DNA of 64,000 nt from Leucobacter insecticola. GTDB taxonomy: Bacteria; Actinomycetota; Actinomycetes; Actinomycetales; Microbacteriaceae. Under the pieces are notes generated by a model. The model had not been told where the DNA came from and did no database searches. It was given only the letters and a program-made list of their open reading frames with translations. Shown piece after piece: positions 1 through 9,597 of the stretch; within the stretch, counting starts at the first letter, position 1; every line of letters starts with the position of its first letter. The stretch covers positions 1-64,000 of the forward strand of contig NZ_CP049934.1 in assembly GCF_011382965.1 (NCBI RefSeq). Reading direction: 5' to 3'. The translations under genes and the position numbers were made by a program.

Positions 1-552
1 CGTAACTCCGAGCACCGGCTGCACGTGCCGTTGGCGGTCGAGAGTCAGTCCCGAATTTGCCTCACGATCGAGGTGGATGGCGAGCTGCGGGATCCTGGCG
101 ACTGCGCCAGTACACACGAGATGATCGGCTCCATCGCGGGTCACTACCCGGCCTGCGAATCCCAGATCCCGGTCCAGCCAGGAGTTGATGAGCGGCCCAC
201 CGTACACCTCTACCCCGGCCTGCGCCCAGCCGTCGGCGGTGAAATCGGGCTGTGGCTTGAGCACAAAGCCGGGCGAGTCGGTGTGCGTGCCGAGGATATT
301 GACGGGGCTGGTCGCTCCGACGCCCTCGCCAGCACACCACGCGATGACCGCGCCATCTCGCACCACAAACCCGCGTGAGCCATCGCTCACCGCTGCCCAG
401 GCGTCAGCTTCGACGTGCTCGGTGAAGCCCGAACCGGCCAACACCTGGGCGATCGCAGCCGCAGCATGATACGAACTCGGCGACGCGACAACGAAGCCAG
501 AAAACTCCTCAATGAAGGCATCGCGATCCTGCAGCAGCTGCGCCATGATCAT
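1..552 (-). CDS. M18 family aminopeptidase (partial, N-terminal 184 residues)
   Basis: The C-terminus lies outside the window. The first 184 residues show the M18 aspartyl-aminopeptidase pattern: an early substrate region (SPSSYHAA), the metal-binding HTDSPGFVLKP stretch near residue 90, GGPLINSWLDRDL near residue 118, and the family's IPQLAIHLDREAN near residue 152. M18 enzymes are zinc-dependent cytosolic exopeptidases that remove N-terminal acidic residues. The ATG at 552 overlaps the stop of the upstream pepA gene (ATGA), so the two peptidases are very likely translationally coupled and work together in peptide turnover. An alternative in-frame ATG lies at 546. The family call is secure; exact substrate preference is inferred. 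Confidence 0.88.
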   Translation of the reverse strand, partial: MIMAQLLQDRDAFIEEFSGFVVASPSSYHAAAAIAQVLAGSGFTEHVEADAWAAVSDGSRGFVVRDGAVIAWCAGEGVGATSPVNILGTHTDSPGFVLKPQPDFTADGWAQAGVEVYGGPLINSWLDRDLGFAGRVVTRDGADHLVCTGAVARIPQLAIHLDREANSGLTLDRQRHVQPVLGVT

Positions 553-2057
553 GCCCTTTCGGGAGCCTCGAACGCGACCGCGAACTCGGCGAGCAAGCGG
601 GCACCGAATCCGGTGGAACCGACCGTGCGCCACAGATCATCGCTCTCAGCCTGCATCGTGCCAGCGATGTCGAGGTGACCCCAGGGAAGGCCGTCCACGA
701 ACTCGTTCAGGAACAGCCCCGCGAGGATCACGCCCGCATACTGCCCGCCAATGTTCGAGAGGTCAGCGGTGTTCGACTTCAGCTGGTCCCGGTACCGATG
801 GTCGAGCGGGAAGCGCCAGATGTTCTCGTCAGTTTTCTCTGCCGCGGCTTCCAGTTGCGCGGCCACCGAATCGTTGTTGGCGAGCATCGCGGCGGTGCGG
901 GTGCCGAGCGCCATCATCGCGGCGCCGGTCAGGGTCGCGATGTCGACGATCGCGTCGGGCTTGTTGGTCTCCTCGGTGGCGAGCACGAGACCGTCAGCCA
1001 TCACGAGGCGCCCCTCGGCGTCGGTGTTCTTCACCTCGACGGTTTTGCCGCCGCGGATCGTGAGCACGTCGCCGAGCTTGGTGGCACTGCCGGACGGCAT
1101 GTTGTCGGTGCACATCAGCCACCCGGTCACGGCGGTGGTCGCGCCGAGCTCGCGCAGCGCGGTCATCGACGAGAAGACTGCGGCGGCACCCATCATGTCG
1201 AACTTCATTGCGGCGTGCATCGCGTTCGACGGCTTCAGGCTAATCCCGCCGGAGTCGTACATGATCCCCTTGCCGATCAGCGCGAGGTGCCCGTCTGCGT
1301 CGGCCGGCTGATAGCTGAGCTTGATCATGCGCGGTTCTTCAACGCTGCCTGCGTTGACGCCAAGCAGACCACCGCAGCCCATCTCCATGAGCGCGGCACG
1401 GTCGAAGACCTCCACTTTCAGGCCGTAGCCGGGGGCGACCCGCTCGATCAGGTCTGCGAACTTCTCGGCGCTGAGATGGCGCGGCGGGCAGTTCGCGAGA
1501 TCCCGAGCAATACCTGCGGTGCGGGCGAGGATCTGGGCGCGCTGCACTCCCTCGCGCGCGGCTGCCTGATCCGCATCGCTGACGCAGAGGGTCAGCGATT
1601 CAAGCGCCACAGTCTTCGGGTCGCTCTTGAGCGCGTCGAAGCGGTAGCGGGCGAGAAGCGCCCCCTCGGTGGCGGCGAGCGCGGCGTCTGTCACGGAGAT
1701 GTCGGATCCGATCACATCGCAAAGATCAACGGCGAGCGCACCCGATTCGTGCGCGGCACGGGTAAACGCGGCCACTGCGTCACGCAGCAGCGCGGCCGAG
1801 GCGAGTCCCGCACCCACTCCGACGAGCACGCGAAGCTGCTCACCGGGAAGCAGCAGGGTCTGGTTCTTGCTGCCCGTAAACCCTGCGGCGGCGAGTGCGT
1901 CACGATCCAACCCGATGTCAGGAAGCTCGCCTTCAGTCGACACAAAGATCGCGCGCACCGGAGCGGTCTTCGCATCCATCTCCGAGACAACGCGCACCTC
2001 GGTTTCGCGGCCGAGTGAGGGGACGGGATCAAATGAGGAATCAATCACAACTGTCAT
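549..2057 (-). CDS. pepA: Leucyl aminopeptidase (M17 family)
   Basis: A 502-residue cytosolic aminopeptidase that releases N-terminal amino acids from peptides using two metal ions. The catalytic half carries the M17 signatures: GKGIMYDSGGISLKPS with the metal-ligand Lys and Asp, then KFDMMGAAAV and the NTDAEGRLVMADGL box that gives the family its name. Length matches the family (about 500). The ATG at 2057 was chosen because the protein then begins directly with the non-catalytic domain and an AGGGTAG ribosome site lies just upstream; the longer open frame back to 2174 has no family similarity. It overlaps the M18 gene downstream by 4 bases, giving a two-peptidase operon. Confidence 0.93.
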   Translation of the reverse strand: MTVVIDSSFDPVPSLGRETEVRVVSEMDAKTAPVRAIFVSTEGELPDIGLDRDALAAAGFTGSKNQTLLLPGEQLRVLVGVGAGLASAALLRDAVAAFTRAAHESGALAVDLCDVIGSDISVTDAALAATEGALLARYRFDALKSDPKTVALESLTLCVSDADQAAAREGVQRAQILARTAGIARDLANCPPRHLSAEKFADLIERVAPGYGLKVEVFDRAALMEMGCGGLLGVNAGSVEEPRMIKLSYQPADADGHLALIGKGIMYDSGGISLKPSNAMHAAMKFDMMGAAAVFSSMTALRELGATTAVTGWLMCTDNMPSGSATKLGDVLTIRGGKTVEVKNTDAEGRLVMADGLVLATEETNKPDAIVDIATLTGAAMMALGTRTAAMLANNDSVAAQLEAAAEKTDENIWRFPLDHRYRDQLKSNTADLSNIGGQYAGVILAGLFLNEFVDGLPWGHLDIAGTMQAESDDLWRTVGSTGFGARLLAEFAVAFEAPERA

Positions 2058-2337
2058 GTTGACTACCCTAGCCCGGACCACTGACGTTCGCTCCGGGCGC
2101 TGATCCGATCCTGCTGCGCGATCCGGTCGCCGCGACGCAGCTACTTCTTGGGCCGCTTCTTGTTCGCGTTCCAAAACTCCCGCGCATCTCCCTCACCCTT
2201 CGCGTGTGCGCAAGTTGTCCTTAACCACGCATAAGCACAATTTGCGCACACGCCTCTCGCGGTCGAGGCCCCAGGACCACCTTCAAGCAATTTACATTCG
2301 CGGGAATATAGTTTGCTCTGCACGAGTTTCACCCGGC

Positions 2338-3387
2338 ATGAGAGCTTTTGGATTCCTTTCCTTCGGCCACTACGGCCCCGTTCCCGGTTCCCGCGTTCGC
2401 ACTGCGGGTGACATGCTGAAGCAGACGATCGAACTCGCGGAGGGCGCCGACGAGATCGGCGTGAACGGCGCCTACGTGCGGGTGCACCACTTTGCCCGCC
2501 AGGCCGCCTCGCCGATGCCCCTACTGACCGCGATGGCCGCACGCACGAAGCGCATCGAGGTCGGTACGGGCGTGATCGACATGCGCTACGAAAACCCGCT
2601 GTATCTTGCGGAAGAGGCGGCGGCGCTCGATCTCATCGCTGACGGCAGGATCGCACTCGGTGTGAGCCGAGGATCACCCGAGACCGCAATGCGCGGCTAC
2701 GAAGCGTTTGGGTACACGGGATCCGAGGATCCGCGTGGTGCCGATCTTGCACGCGACAAGTTCGACCTCTTCATGCGCGCCATTGAGGGCGAGAAACTCG
2801 TTGAAAGCGACACGCAGATGGCCCCTCCCGGCCAGCTGGCGATCGAACCGCAATCGCGCTCGCTGCGCGATCACATTTGGTGGGGCGCGGGATCCCGGGA
2901 GTCCGCGGAACAGGTCGGCCGCATGGGTGTCAACCTCATGAGTTCGACGTTGCTCACCGAGGCGGATGGCAGGCCGCTCGATGTGCTGCAGCGCGAGCAG
3001 ATCGAACGCTTCAGGGAGGCCTACCGCGCCGCAGGCCATACGGGCACACCGCGCGTCTCGGTAAGCCGCAGCGTGTTCCCGATCGTGAGCGCCGAAGATG
3101 AGATGTATTTCGGGGTACGCTCCGGCCAGAACCAGGATCAGATCGGCATCATCGACGGGTTCCGCTCAACGTTCGGCAAGACCTATGCTGATGCGCCGGA
3201 TCGCCTTGTCGAGCAATTGCTCGCAGACGAGGCCGTGATGGCTGCAGACACCCTGATGTTGACGATCCCGAACCAGCTCGGTGCCGAGTACAACCTGCAC
3301 GTACTCCAGGCCTTCGCCGAGCACGTCGCACCCGCGCTCGGCTGGAAGCCGAACACTGAGGGGCAGGTCGAGGGAGACGCGATCTAA
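2338..3387 (+). CDS. LLM class flavin-dependent oxidoreductase (bacterial luciferase-like)
   Basis: A 349-residue TIM-barrel protein of the luciferase-like monooxygenase superfamily. The N-terminus (MRAFGFLSFGHYGP) and the stretch around VGTGVIDMRYENPLYLAEEAAALDL, with LGVSRGSPE shortly after, are typical of F420- or FMN-dependent family members. Its substrate cannot be read from sequence. The ATG at 2338 fits the usual N-terminus; the open frame upstream to 2206 is AT-richer intergenic DNA. It is divergent from pepA and separated from it by about 280 bases. No operon partner is evident. Confidence 0.85.
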   Translation: MRAFGFLSFGHYGPVPGSRVRTAGDMLKQTIELAEGADEIGVNGAYVRVHHFARQAASPMPLLTAMAARTKRIEVGTGVIDMRYENPLYLAEEAAALDLIADGRIALGVSRGSPETAMRGYEAFGYTGSEDPRGADLARDKFDLFMRAIEGEKLVESDTQMAPPGQLAIEPQSRSLRDHIWWGAGSRESAEQVGRMGVNLMSSTLLTEADGRPLDVLQREQIERFREAYRAAGHTGTPRVSVSRSVFPIVSAEDEMYFGVRSGQNQDQIGIIDGFRSTFGKTYADAPDRLVEQLLADEAVMAADTLMLTIPNQLGAEYNLHVLQAFAEHVAPALGWKPNTEGQVEGDAI

Positions 3388-3631
3388 CCGCGGGTGCCGC
3401 CACCCACTTCGAGAGGTTGCGGCGATTCCATTGGAGTGACGGGGATGACTTCAATCGTTCCCAATTTCGTCGCCTTCCTCGGGCGACGCATCATCAATCG
3501 GCAAGTCAGATGGTAGATCCAGCACGCACGGAACACAGGGGTTAACGGAGCCTTGTGCTACTTCGTCCTGAACGTTTTCATTCCTTATTTCGATTACTTT
3601 CAACTAGAGTTTTGGCGCCGAAGCCCCGGAG
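3388..3631. other. Intergenic stretch, no gene seen
   Basis: A convergent gap between the oxidoreductase and a minus-strand lipoprotein gene. The right half is noticeably AT-richer than its neighbours. I see no convincing coding frame, tRNA or strong terminator hairpin. Confidence 0.5.
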
Positions 3632-4708
3632 CTAACTGGGCGGCAGGTTGCCTTGACGAGTGATGCTGCCGCTCTTCTCATCCCAGGCGAAAGTGGAAAT
3701 CGCAGTATTCGCGGTACCGTAAGGGTCATCGCCCGGCCACATATAGGTCACCGAAATTGTGTCGGCTCCGAGACGCCGTATCTCACCTTCGACCGCATAT
3801 GGTTTCTTAGTGGCGAGACCGACGTATTCGCTGTAGTGAAACAGCAGGACAGGCGTAATATTGAATCTTGTACAACAAGGTTCGGGTCGTAGCACAATCC
3901 ACGAGAGCGACGCACATGTGTCGTATCCGCTCAATTCACTAAACTGGCCAGTGAGATCCCAAGGGCCTCGCTCTACCGTGGCAGCCCATTTTGCCATCGC
4001 CTCTTGCGCCGTGTCTCCCCCGCACTTCTGCACGGTAATTGTTTTGGATGATCGACTCTCACTTTCACCCGAAAGGCTCGGGTTCGCAGCAAGCACACCA
4101 TCGAGTGCTGCCTGATCGTAGTCGAGTTGACCGTTACCGATGATAGAGATCCAGATGTCACCGATGAATATGTAGGTGAAGTGCGTGTCTATTTTAAGGA
4201 AGGCGTTAGGATCACCCTCTTCGGTGTAGTTAAATCTCAGCGCCTCACCCAGCTGCGACTCGACATAATCGGACTCGCGAAGTCCGGCGATAAGCGGGAC
4301 CTGATCGGCCTGCGAAACCTCGGCGACCCATTCGCTCAAGCCGTTCGTGAAATAGACGTTGAAGCTGCAGCCTTTCACGGCGACAGCCTTCGCCATAGCT
4401 TCTCGCGCTATCGGCCCCGCTTGCGACAGAAACGAATCGAGGCCAGTTTCCTTAACCGTCGCCCCCGAGGCGTTCGGGGCGAACGCGTCAGCCTCTGTCT
4501 TCGCGGTGGCGTTCATTGTGTCGCAGCCGGGCAAGACGATTGGCTCAGGTTCTGGCTCAGGTTCCGGCGTCGGAGTCTTTGCCTCTTGGCTCGCAATTGG
4601 CTTTGGGGGTTTCGCCGGGTCATCCGCACTACACCCGCTGAGCATGAGGAACCCACTGAGGCAAAAGGCCAATGCCCCTATGTGGAGTCCACCGTTCTTC
4701 ATTCGCAT
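3632..4708 (-). CDS. Secreted lipoprotein of unknown function
   Basis: A 358-residue protein beginning MRMKNGG, with a hydrophobic signal segment ending in the lipobox LMLSGC, so it should be lipidated and held on the outer face of the membrane. After the cysteine comes a short Pro/Glu linker (TPEPEPEPEP), then about 300 residues with scattered cysteines and no domain I recognise. The start at 4708 was chosen because it places the signal peptide at the N-terminus and has a purine-rich AAAGGGA site upstream; the open frame reaching 4930 adds unlikely sequence. It is divergent from the HTH/membrane fusion gene at 4930. Function unknown. Confidence 0.75.
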   Translation of the reverse strand: MRMKNGGLHIGALAFCLSGFLMLSGCSADDPAKPPKPIASQEAKTPTPEPEPEPEPIVLPGCDTMNATAKTEADAFAPNASGATVKETGLDSFLSQAGPIAREAMAKAVAVKGCSFNVYFTNGLSEWVAEVSQADQVPLIAGLRESDYVESQLGEALRFNYTEEGDPNAFLKIDTHFTYIFIGDIWISIIGNGQLDYDQAALDGVLAANPSLSGESESRSSKTITVQKCGGDTAQEAMAKWAATVERGPWDLTGQFSELSGYDTCASLSWIVLRPEPCCTRFNITPVLLFHYSEYVGLATKKPYAVEGEIRRLGADTISVTYMWPGDDPYGTANTAISTFAWDEKSGSITRQGNLPPS

Positions 4709-4929
4709 GCCCGTTCCCTTTTTCTCCAAGCTCTCGAAGCTAAGCGAACACAATCGCCTGCCAGCCCAAACTATGGGGAATAGATGTTTCTGAGACGTGA
4801 AATCCGGGTTTCCGAACAATCCTGAACAGCAAACGTCGCCTAATCGGACAAGCATGAACAGTCCTTTAGTTATCATTAATGCGGCTAGGGAAATCCATAT
4901 GCCTAAGTCGCCATATGGGGAAGGACGCA

Positions 4930-5997
4930 ATGTTAGATCCGAGTCGGGTACATCAAGGTCAGACTGAGACTTTCGATCAGATCGTCCTCGAATTGCAGGA
5001 GCTTCGACAGACCGCTGGTCCGATCTCTTACGCAGAACTCGTGCGGCGCATCACAGAGATCCGGATCGCGCGAGGCGTTCCCGCCGCTGCCGCGATCCCG
5101 GCCCGCTCCACCGTCTACAACGCGTTCCAAACTGGGCGCGCACGCATGGACACAGAGCTGCTGCGAGACATCGTCGTTGCCCTCGGCGCGGATGAGGATG
5201 CTGCCGCGCAGTGGGCGGAGCGCTGCCGGAAGGCGCACCTGAACAGTGCTCCCATGGCCGCGAAGCCGAAACCGAAGTCGAAGTCGAAGCCGACAAAACA
5301 TAGCCATGTCCCCGCGCTCGCCACCTCTCCCCTTGTCGCAAAGGCTGCAACGATGCCGGCACAGGGAATACTTCTCCTACTGCTTGGGTCTATCACGCTC
5401 AACATGTCCGGCTATTTCCTCGTTAACTTTCTGAACCTGCCCCTCTACCTAGACATGGTGGGCACGGCGATCGTAGCGATCCTTCTGGGGCCCTGGTACG
5501 GAGTAGCTACAGCGATTTTGTCGAGATTCGCTGTGCTCGTAGTATTCAACGATCACGCACTGGTGTTTACGTTTGTCAGCGTCGTGGGAGCCCTAGTCTG
5601 GGGGTACGGTATTCGAAGATTCAAGATGGGCGATGATTTCTCCCGCTTCTTCATCCTCAACATCATCACCGCCGCAGCATGCACAATGGTGGCGACTCCC
5701 GTACTGCTGTTCTATTTTGGAGGCAGCGCTACCCCGGCCCAGGGGAATGTGACCGATTCATTCCTCAGCACCGGGCTGCCGCTACTCGGGGCAGTCTTTG
5801 CCTCAAACATCGTCACGTCGGTCATCGACAAACTCATATCTGGCGTGATCGCGCTCTTTGTCTTCGTGCTGCTCCACACCAAGTTAGGCGCGCCAGCAGC
5901 GCACATGCCCCTCGTCGAGGAGCTGGGAACCCTGAGAGCCACCCACCCGATCTGGCCAGCGTACGGCGGCGTGATCCTACAGCGGCAGCGGGGCTGA
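4930..5997 (+). CDS. HTH domain fused to ECF-S-like integral membrane domain
   Basis: A 355-residue protein with two unlike halves. Residues 1-95 look like a cytoplasmic helix-turn-helix domain (SYAELVRRITEIRIARGV, then STVYNAFQTGRARMDTELLRDIVVALGA), of the type found at the start of many actinobacterial regulators. A Lys/Ser/Pro linker (KPKPKSKSKP) follows, then about six hydrophobic segments from residue 135. The membrane part contains PLYLDMVGTAIVAILLGPWYG, which resembles the first helices of ECF transporter S components. No ECF ATPase or T component is nearby, so it may be a membrane-bound sensor/regulator and not a transporter. ATG at 4930 is preceded by GGAAGG; upstream ATG at 4915 is possible. 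Confidence 0.7.
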   Translation: MLDPSRVHQGQTETFDQIVLELQELRQTAGPISYAELVRRITEIRIARGVPAAAAIPARSTVYNAFQTGRARMDTELLRDIVVALGADEDAAAQWAERCRKAHLNSAPMAAKPKPKSKSKPTKHSHVPALATSPLVAKAATMPAQGILLLLLGSITLNMSGYFLVNFLNLPLYLDMVGTAIVAILLGPWYGVATAILSRFAVLVVFNDHALVFTFVSVVGALVWGYGIRRFKMGDDFSRFFILNIITAAACTMVATPVLLFYFGGSATPAQGNVTDSFLSTGLPLLGAVFASNIVTSVIDKLISGVIALFVFVLLHTKLGAPAAHMPLVEELGTLRATHPIWPAYGGVILQRQRG

Positions 5998-6205
5998 GCG
6001 TCATCCCGAATCCTCTACAGGCTCAGCAATCCCACCCCGCTTGCTACCACTGACGTGGCTAGACCCAACCGCAATAATTGCTGGTAGTGGTGTGTCCTGC
6101 ACCCGCGGCGTGCACGAGATGCGGGCAAAGGGAAAGAACACCGGGTGTATCAACTCATCCTCTGCGAATAAACTCCGGACCATCAGCGTTCAGAGCCAGG
6201 CCCTA

Positions 6206-8038
6206 CTATCGCCACTCCACCACGGGTGTCTCCGCCAAGAAATTGACGTAGGGCTTGAGGAACTGGCCGCCGTAGAGCAGCTCGCCAGAAACGCGCCTTC
6301 CGTTGCTCTCAACCTGCACGCGCGTCTTCACTGGCACATTCACTACGGTGAAAACGGTACCCCCGCTTCCCGGATCCATCAGCACAACCAGTGAGTTCAA
6401 CGCCTCATCTGCCTCATCATCAATGCTCCGCTGGACCGATCCTGCGACCGGAACGGAACCATCGTTCAGCGGTGCTGACACGTCAAGACCGCACGGGGTC
6501 GTAAGCTCCGACGAGTCAATGCACTCGTCAACCGATGCGCGCACCAGCTCCACAAACCGGCCTGTCGCAGCCTCCGTCAGAATCGGCTGCAGATCGCGAA
6601 GCTCCAGGGCCTGCTCGGAGGTCGCGATCACCGCGGCCCCCGAGTCAAGGTTCACAGCGAACGTCTCGCCAGGGAGCGCGAGTTCGTAAGCACCGGGGAA
6701 TACGCGAAGCTGCTCAGTATCCGGGGTCGCACCGTTCATTTGGAGGCCCAGTCCATTCAGCGCAGGAAAAACGACCGGCACCAGGCCATCAAGGAGTTGC
6801 CAACCGCCCGAGGCGTGGAGCAGCCTAAAGTCGCGCTCGACCACGGTCTCCCCGATCGAGAATGACGCGGAAACCTCCGCGGCTTCCCCATCAGCCCTGG
6901 CCTCGCTAACAGAGACAATAGAGATCGGCGCAAGCTCATTGGACTTTCGCAGCACATCATCGCTGAGCAACGCCTCCGACTCCGCACCTCCCGTGATCCT
7001 GCGCGCGGTCGCGGCATCCCCTTCAGAGAGGGCCGCAAGGTAATCCTCGACGACAGTCTGCGCCGAAGCAATTGGCTGCCGCGCACCCACGGTCGATTCC
7101 GTTGTTTTGTCGAACATTGATCGCGCCGTAAGGCCCGCGCCAAATGCGAGGAGCACACCCACAGCCGCGGCAACAACCAGCACTCCCATACCGCGGCGCT
7201 TCTTCGCTTGGGGTTCTATGCGCAACGGTTCAGCCGGTGGGGCACCCACAACGGCAGGAGAATGCAACGGCTCAGGATCACGGGCCGCCTCGGCCTCGAG
7301 CTCGGGATCAGGGACAGTCACCGGATCAGGATCAGTCACCGGATCAGGATCAGTCACCGGAGCAGGATCAGGGCCAGCCACCGGATCAGCCACAGTCTCA
7401 GGATCAACCAAAGGCTCTGGCTCGGGCTCAATCTCAAAATCTGGATCCCACTCGGCCTCAAGGCTAGGCTCAGGTTCAGGGTCCGTCTCCGGCTCGGGCT
7501 CGATCTCAAATTCCGGATCCTGCTCGGGATCCAGCTCGACCGCAGCTTCCTTCTCGACCGGAGCATCAACCTCAGCCGCAGCATCCACCTCAGCCGCAGC
7601 ATCCACCTCGGCCGGAGCATCAGGATCCGCAGCGCCCTCCGTGTCGCTCAGTGCCGAGTCGTGCGTCGCGTTTGACTCCTCAGGGAGCGTCGGTCCCGGC
7701 AAAACGAGCGGCACAGGATCCTCGTCGTCAGAGACGTGAGGCGTACCGTCACCCGTGTCGTCGGGGATGCGCGAGAAGCTATCCGCTAGCAGGTCTGGGG
7801 TAGGCGGGGCGAAGCCGAGGGCTTCAAACTCGTCTGCCCACGACTCAGACGCCCGGTCCGAGTTTCCCGCCGCAGAATCGACGTTTTCCGTCGCCTCAAC
7901 ATCCGCGGACAATTCCGGATTCGGCGGTAGCGGAGGCGCAGCTGCACCGTCCTCCTGACCGGCGACTGCCGCGGCTTCGGGGGTTCCTTGGACGGCCCGG
8001 TTCTTCTTCGAGGGCCGACTCGGCCGGCGCTTATGCAC
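6206..8038 (-). CDS. Acidic-repeat membrane protein, extracellular C-terminal domain
   Basis: About 610 residues. A basic start (VHKRRPSRPSKKNR) is followed by some 270 acidic, low-complexity residues: repeats of AEVDA, Glu/Pro runs and DPDPVT units. One membrane helix (GMGVLVVAAAVGVLLAFGAGL) precedes about 300 residues predicted to lie outside; its first part (VEDYLAALSEGDAATARRI) resembles DUF4878/lumazine-binding-like small domains. Topology suggests an acidic cytoplasmic tail and an exported C-terminus. A GTG at 8038 overlaps the stop of the upstream LATTG-anchored protein by 8 bases, so they form an operon. Specific function unknown; a cell-envelope role is inferred. Confidence 0.72.
   Translation of the reverse strand: MHKRRPSRPSKKNRAVQGTPEAAAVAGQEDGAAAPPLPPNPELSADVEATENVDSAAGNSDRASESWADEFEALGFAPPTPDLLADSFSRIPDDTGDGTPHVSDDEDPVPLVLPGPTLPEESNATHDSALSDTEGAADPDAPAEVDAAAEVDAAAEVDAPVEKEAAVELDPEQDPEFEIEPEPETDPEPEPSLEAEWDPDFEIEPEPEPLVDPETVADPVAGPDPAPVTDPDPVTDPDPVTVPDPELEAEAARDPEPLHSPAVVGAPPAEPLRIEPQAKKRRGMGVLVVAAAVGVLLAFGAGLTARSMFDKTTESTVGARQPIASAQTVVEDYLAALSEGDAATARRITGGAESEALLSDDVLRKSNELAPISIVSVSEARADGEAAEVSASFSIGETVVERDFRLLHASGGWQLLDGLVPVVFPALNGLGLQMNGATPDTEQLRVFPGAYELALPGETFAVNLDSGAAVIATSEQALELRDLQPILTEAATGRFVELVRASVDECIDSSELTTPCGLDVSAPLNDGSVPVAGSVQRSIDDEADEALNSLVVLMDPGSGGTVFTVVNVPVKTRVQVESNGRRVSGELLYGGQFLKPYVNFLAETPVVEWR
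7318..7400. repeat. Tandem 18-bp repeats inside the acidic-repeat gene
   Basis: Back-to-back copies of an 18-bp unit (GGATCAGTCACCGGATCA-like) encode the DPDPVT repeats. A second array, about 7,560-7,620, encodes AEVDA repeats. Such in-frame tandem DNA can change copy number without breaking the gene. Confidence 0.75.
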
Positions 8039-9299
8039 GGCTTCGACGCGAACGACGGCGAGTGCCAACGATCGCGGCACCGAGCACTACGGAGGCAATA
8101 GCGAGGAGCGTGGACGATTCGAGCGATCCCGAGCCGGTGGTAGCAAGGGCTGGCTCCGAAACGGTGCCAACGACGAATCCGGATCCGGATCCGGCCGAAT
8201 CCTCGATAACGATCCGGTTCCAGCCGATCAGATCGCCGCCGCTGTACACGGCGAGTCGGTGTTCACCAACGAGGCCGTTCGGCAGGGAGACGGTTACAGT
8301 GCCATCGGCCGATACCGCGTGACGACCGAGGAACACGGGGTCGGAGTAGACGTAGACGTCAATCTCTTTCCCTGCGAACTCAGTACCGACAAGGATCGTG
8401 ACCGGGCCGCCAGGAACAGCCGTGGCCGGCGCACCGATCTTGCCTTCAAACTCTGGGAGAAGCCGATCCTCACCGGGGGCGGTGCCAGCAGAAATTCCGG
8501 GGGTGCCCGGCCCCGCGACCGGGGGTGCCGGAGGTACCGGAGGCGTGACCGGCGGCGTCACCGTGGGCGTCTTGACATCGACGGTGTAGGTCCACTCCCA
8601 GGTTCCCGCAGGGAGCACGTAGCCGCGGTTCAGATCCGCTTCTGCGCGCAGCGTGAGCGATTCGTCAAGGATGTAAGGGCGATCGCGAGGCGCCCACTCC
8701 GTGCCCGTCGTATCAACGTAGCGGTACTGGCCGGCGGCATCAGGGATCGTGAGGGTCGAGGTTGCACTGTCGTAGCTCGGTTCGAGCACCGTTACTTCCG
8801 AGGTGTTGACCTTGGCACCACCGACAAGCCAAACTTCGCCGCCAAAGCTCGAAAACAGCATGACGGTATAGGGCCCCGTGACCGGAAAATCGACCGTAGC
8901 TGCAAAGTGCACTGGATCAACAAGCTTCTGACCGGAGAGCGCTTCATTGAACCGCAACATTGCATCTTCCGCAGAAGGAACGCCAGCGACCAAACTCGGC
9001 GTACCGGCCCGGAATGTTGCAGAATCGAAGGCCTGATCAATCGGGTAAACCCCAAGGTGGAGCTCAGGTGCTTTCCAAGCAGCACGAGCCGCCGTGATCT
9101 GGAATTCAAAGCCACGGTCGGTCGGAGCAACTTGAAAGTCGCTCGTCCGTAGAAGATCACGAGCAACATTAACGCCTGAAACGACAGTTTCGACGCGAAA
9201 CCCGTCAGCCAGAGCTGCGTTTGAAGCTGTCGCTCCGCCACCCAACATCAGGACTACTGCCGCCGCAAATGCTGCAACACGTTTGCCAAACTTCATCAT
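8031..9299 (-). CDS. LATTG-anchored cell-surface protein
   Basis: About 422 residues. It begins with a signal peptide (MMKFGKRVAAFAAAVVLMLG) and ends with LATTG, a hydrophobic helix and RRRSRRSRA, the layout of a sortase substrate; LAXTG is the pentapeptide favoured by class E sortases of high-GC actinobacteria. In the middle lie predicted beta-rich regions and a Pro-rich hinge (TPPVTPPVPPAPPVAGPG), followed by an Ig-like segment. The protein resembles the TIGR03769/surface-anchored type only loosely, so I give no specific role. Start: two adjacent ATGs, 9299 and 9296, follow GAAGAGAG; the second gives better spacing. It is first in an operon with the acidic-repeat protein. Confidence 0.78.
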   Translation of the reverse strand: MMKFGKRVAAFAAAVVLMLGGGATASNAALADGFRVETVVSGVNVARDLLRTSDFQVAPTDRGFEFQITAARAAWKAPELHLGVYPIDQAFDSATFRAGTPSLVAGVPSAEDAMLRFNEALSGQKLVDPVHFAATVDFPVTGPYTVMLFSSFGGEVWLVGGAKVNTSEVTVLEPSYDSATSTLTIPDAAGQYRYVDTTGTEWAPRDRPYILDESLTLRAEADLNRGYVLPAGTWEWTYTVDVKTPTVTPPVTPPVPPAPPVAGPGTPGISAGTAPGEDRLLPEFEGKIGAPATAVPGGPVTILVGTEFAGKEIDVYVYSDPVFLGRHAVSADGTVTVSLPNGLVGEHRLAVYSGGDLIGWNRIVIEDSAGSGSGFVVGTVSEPALATTGSGSLESSTLLAIASVVLGAAIVGTRRRSRRSRA

Positions 9300-9597
9300 G
9301 CTCTCTTCATGGTTGACGCCTACCACCTCGTCGTCTCCCCCAAAAACAGAGATCGTACGGCTTTGGGACATCATTCCGGCTCGCGAATACGAAGCCAAAG
9401 GTGTTGGCTTACATCACACGAACAATGCTCAACATATCACCACAGCTTAGACAATCAAAAACGGGACTTTGGCACCTCAACACACAACACGGTAAACGGC
9501 GCCGCACACGCGTTAAGTCACTGGCAAGACAATGACTATTCCCTAATTTCAAGCAACGTGCTTGGCTCGCGATTCCTGCGCAGCAGGGTGTGCAACA

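Noticed and set aside
675..2018. Long plus-strand open frame (447 residues) opposite pepA
   Set aside because: Exact antisense of a well-conserved enzyme; residue make-up (His/Arg/Gly-rich, no motifs) is typical of shadow frames in high-GC DNA.
2141..2230. Minus-strand tail reading GEGDAREFWNANKKRPKK
   Set aside because: Looks like a small-protein C-terminus, but the only starts are within the oxidoreductase shadow and no ribosome site is seen.
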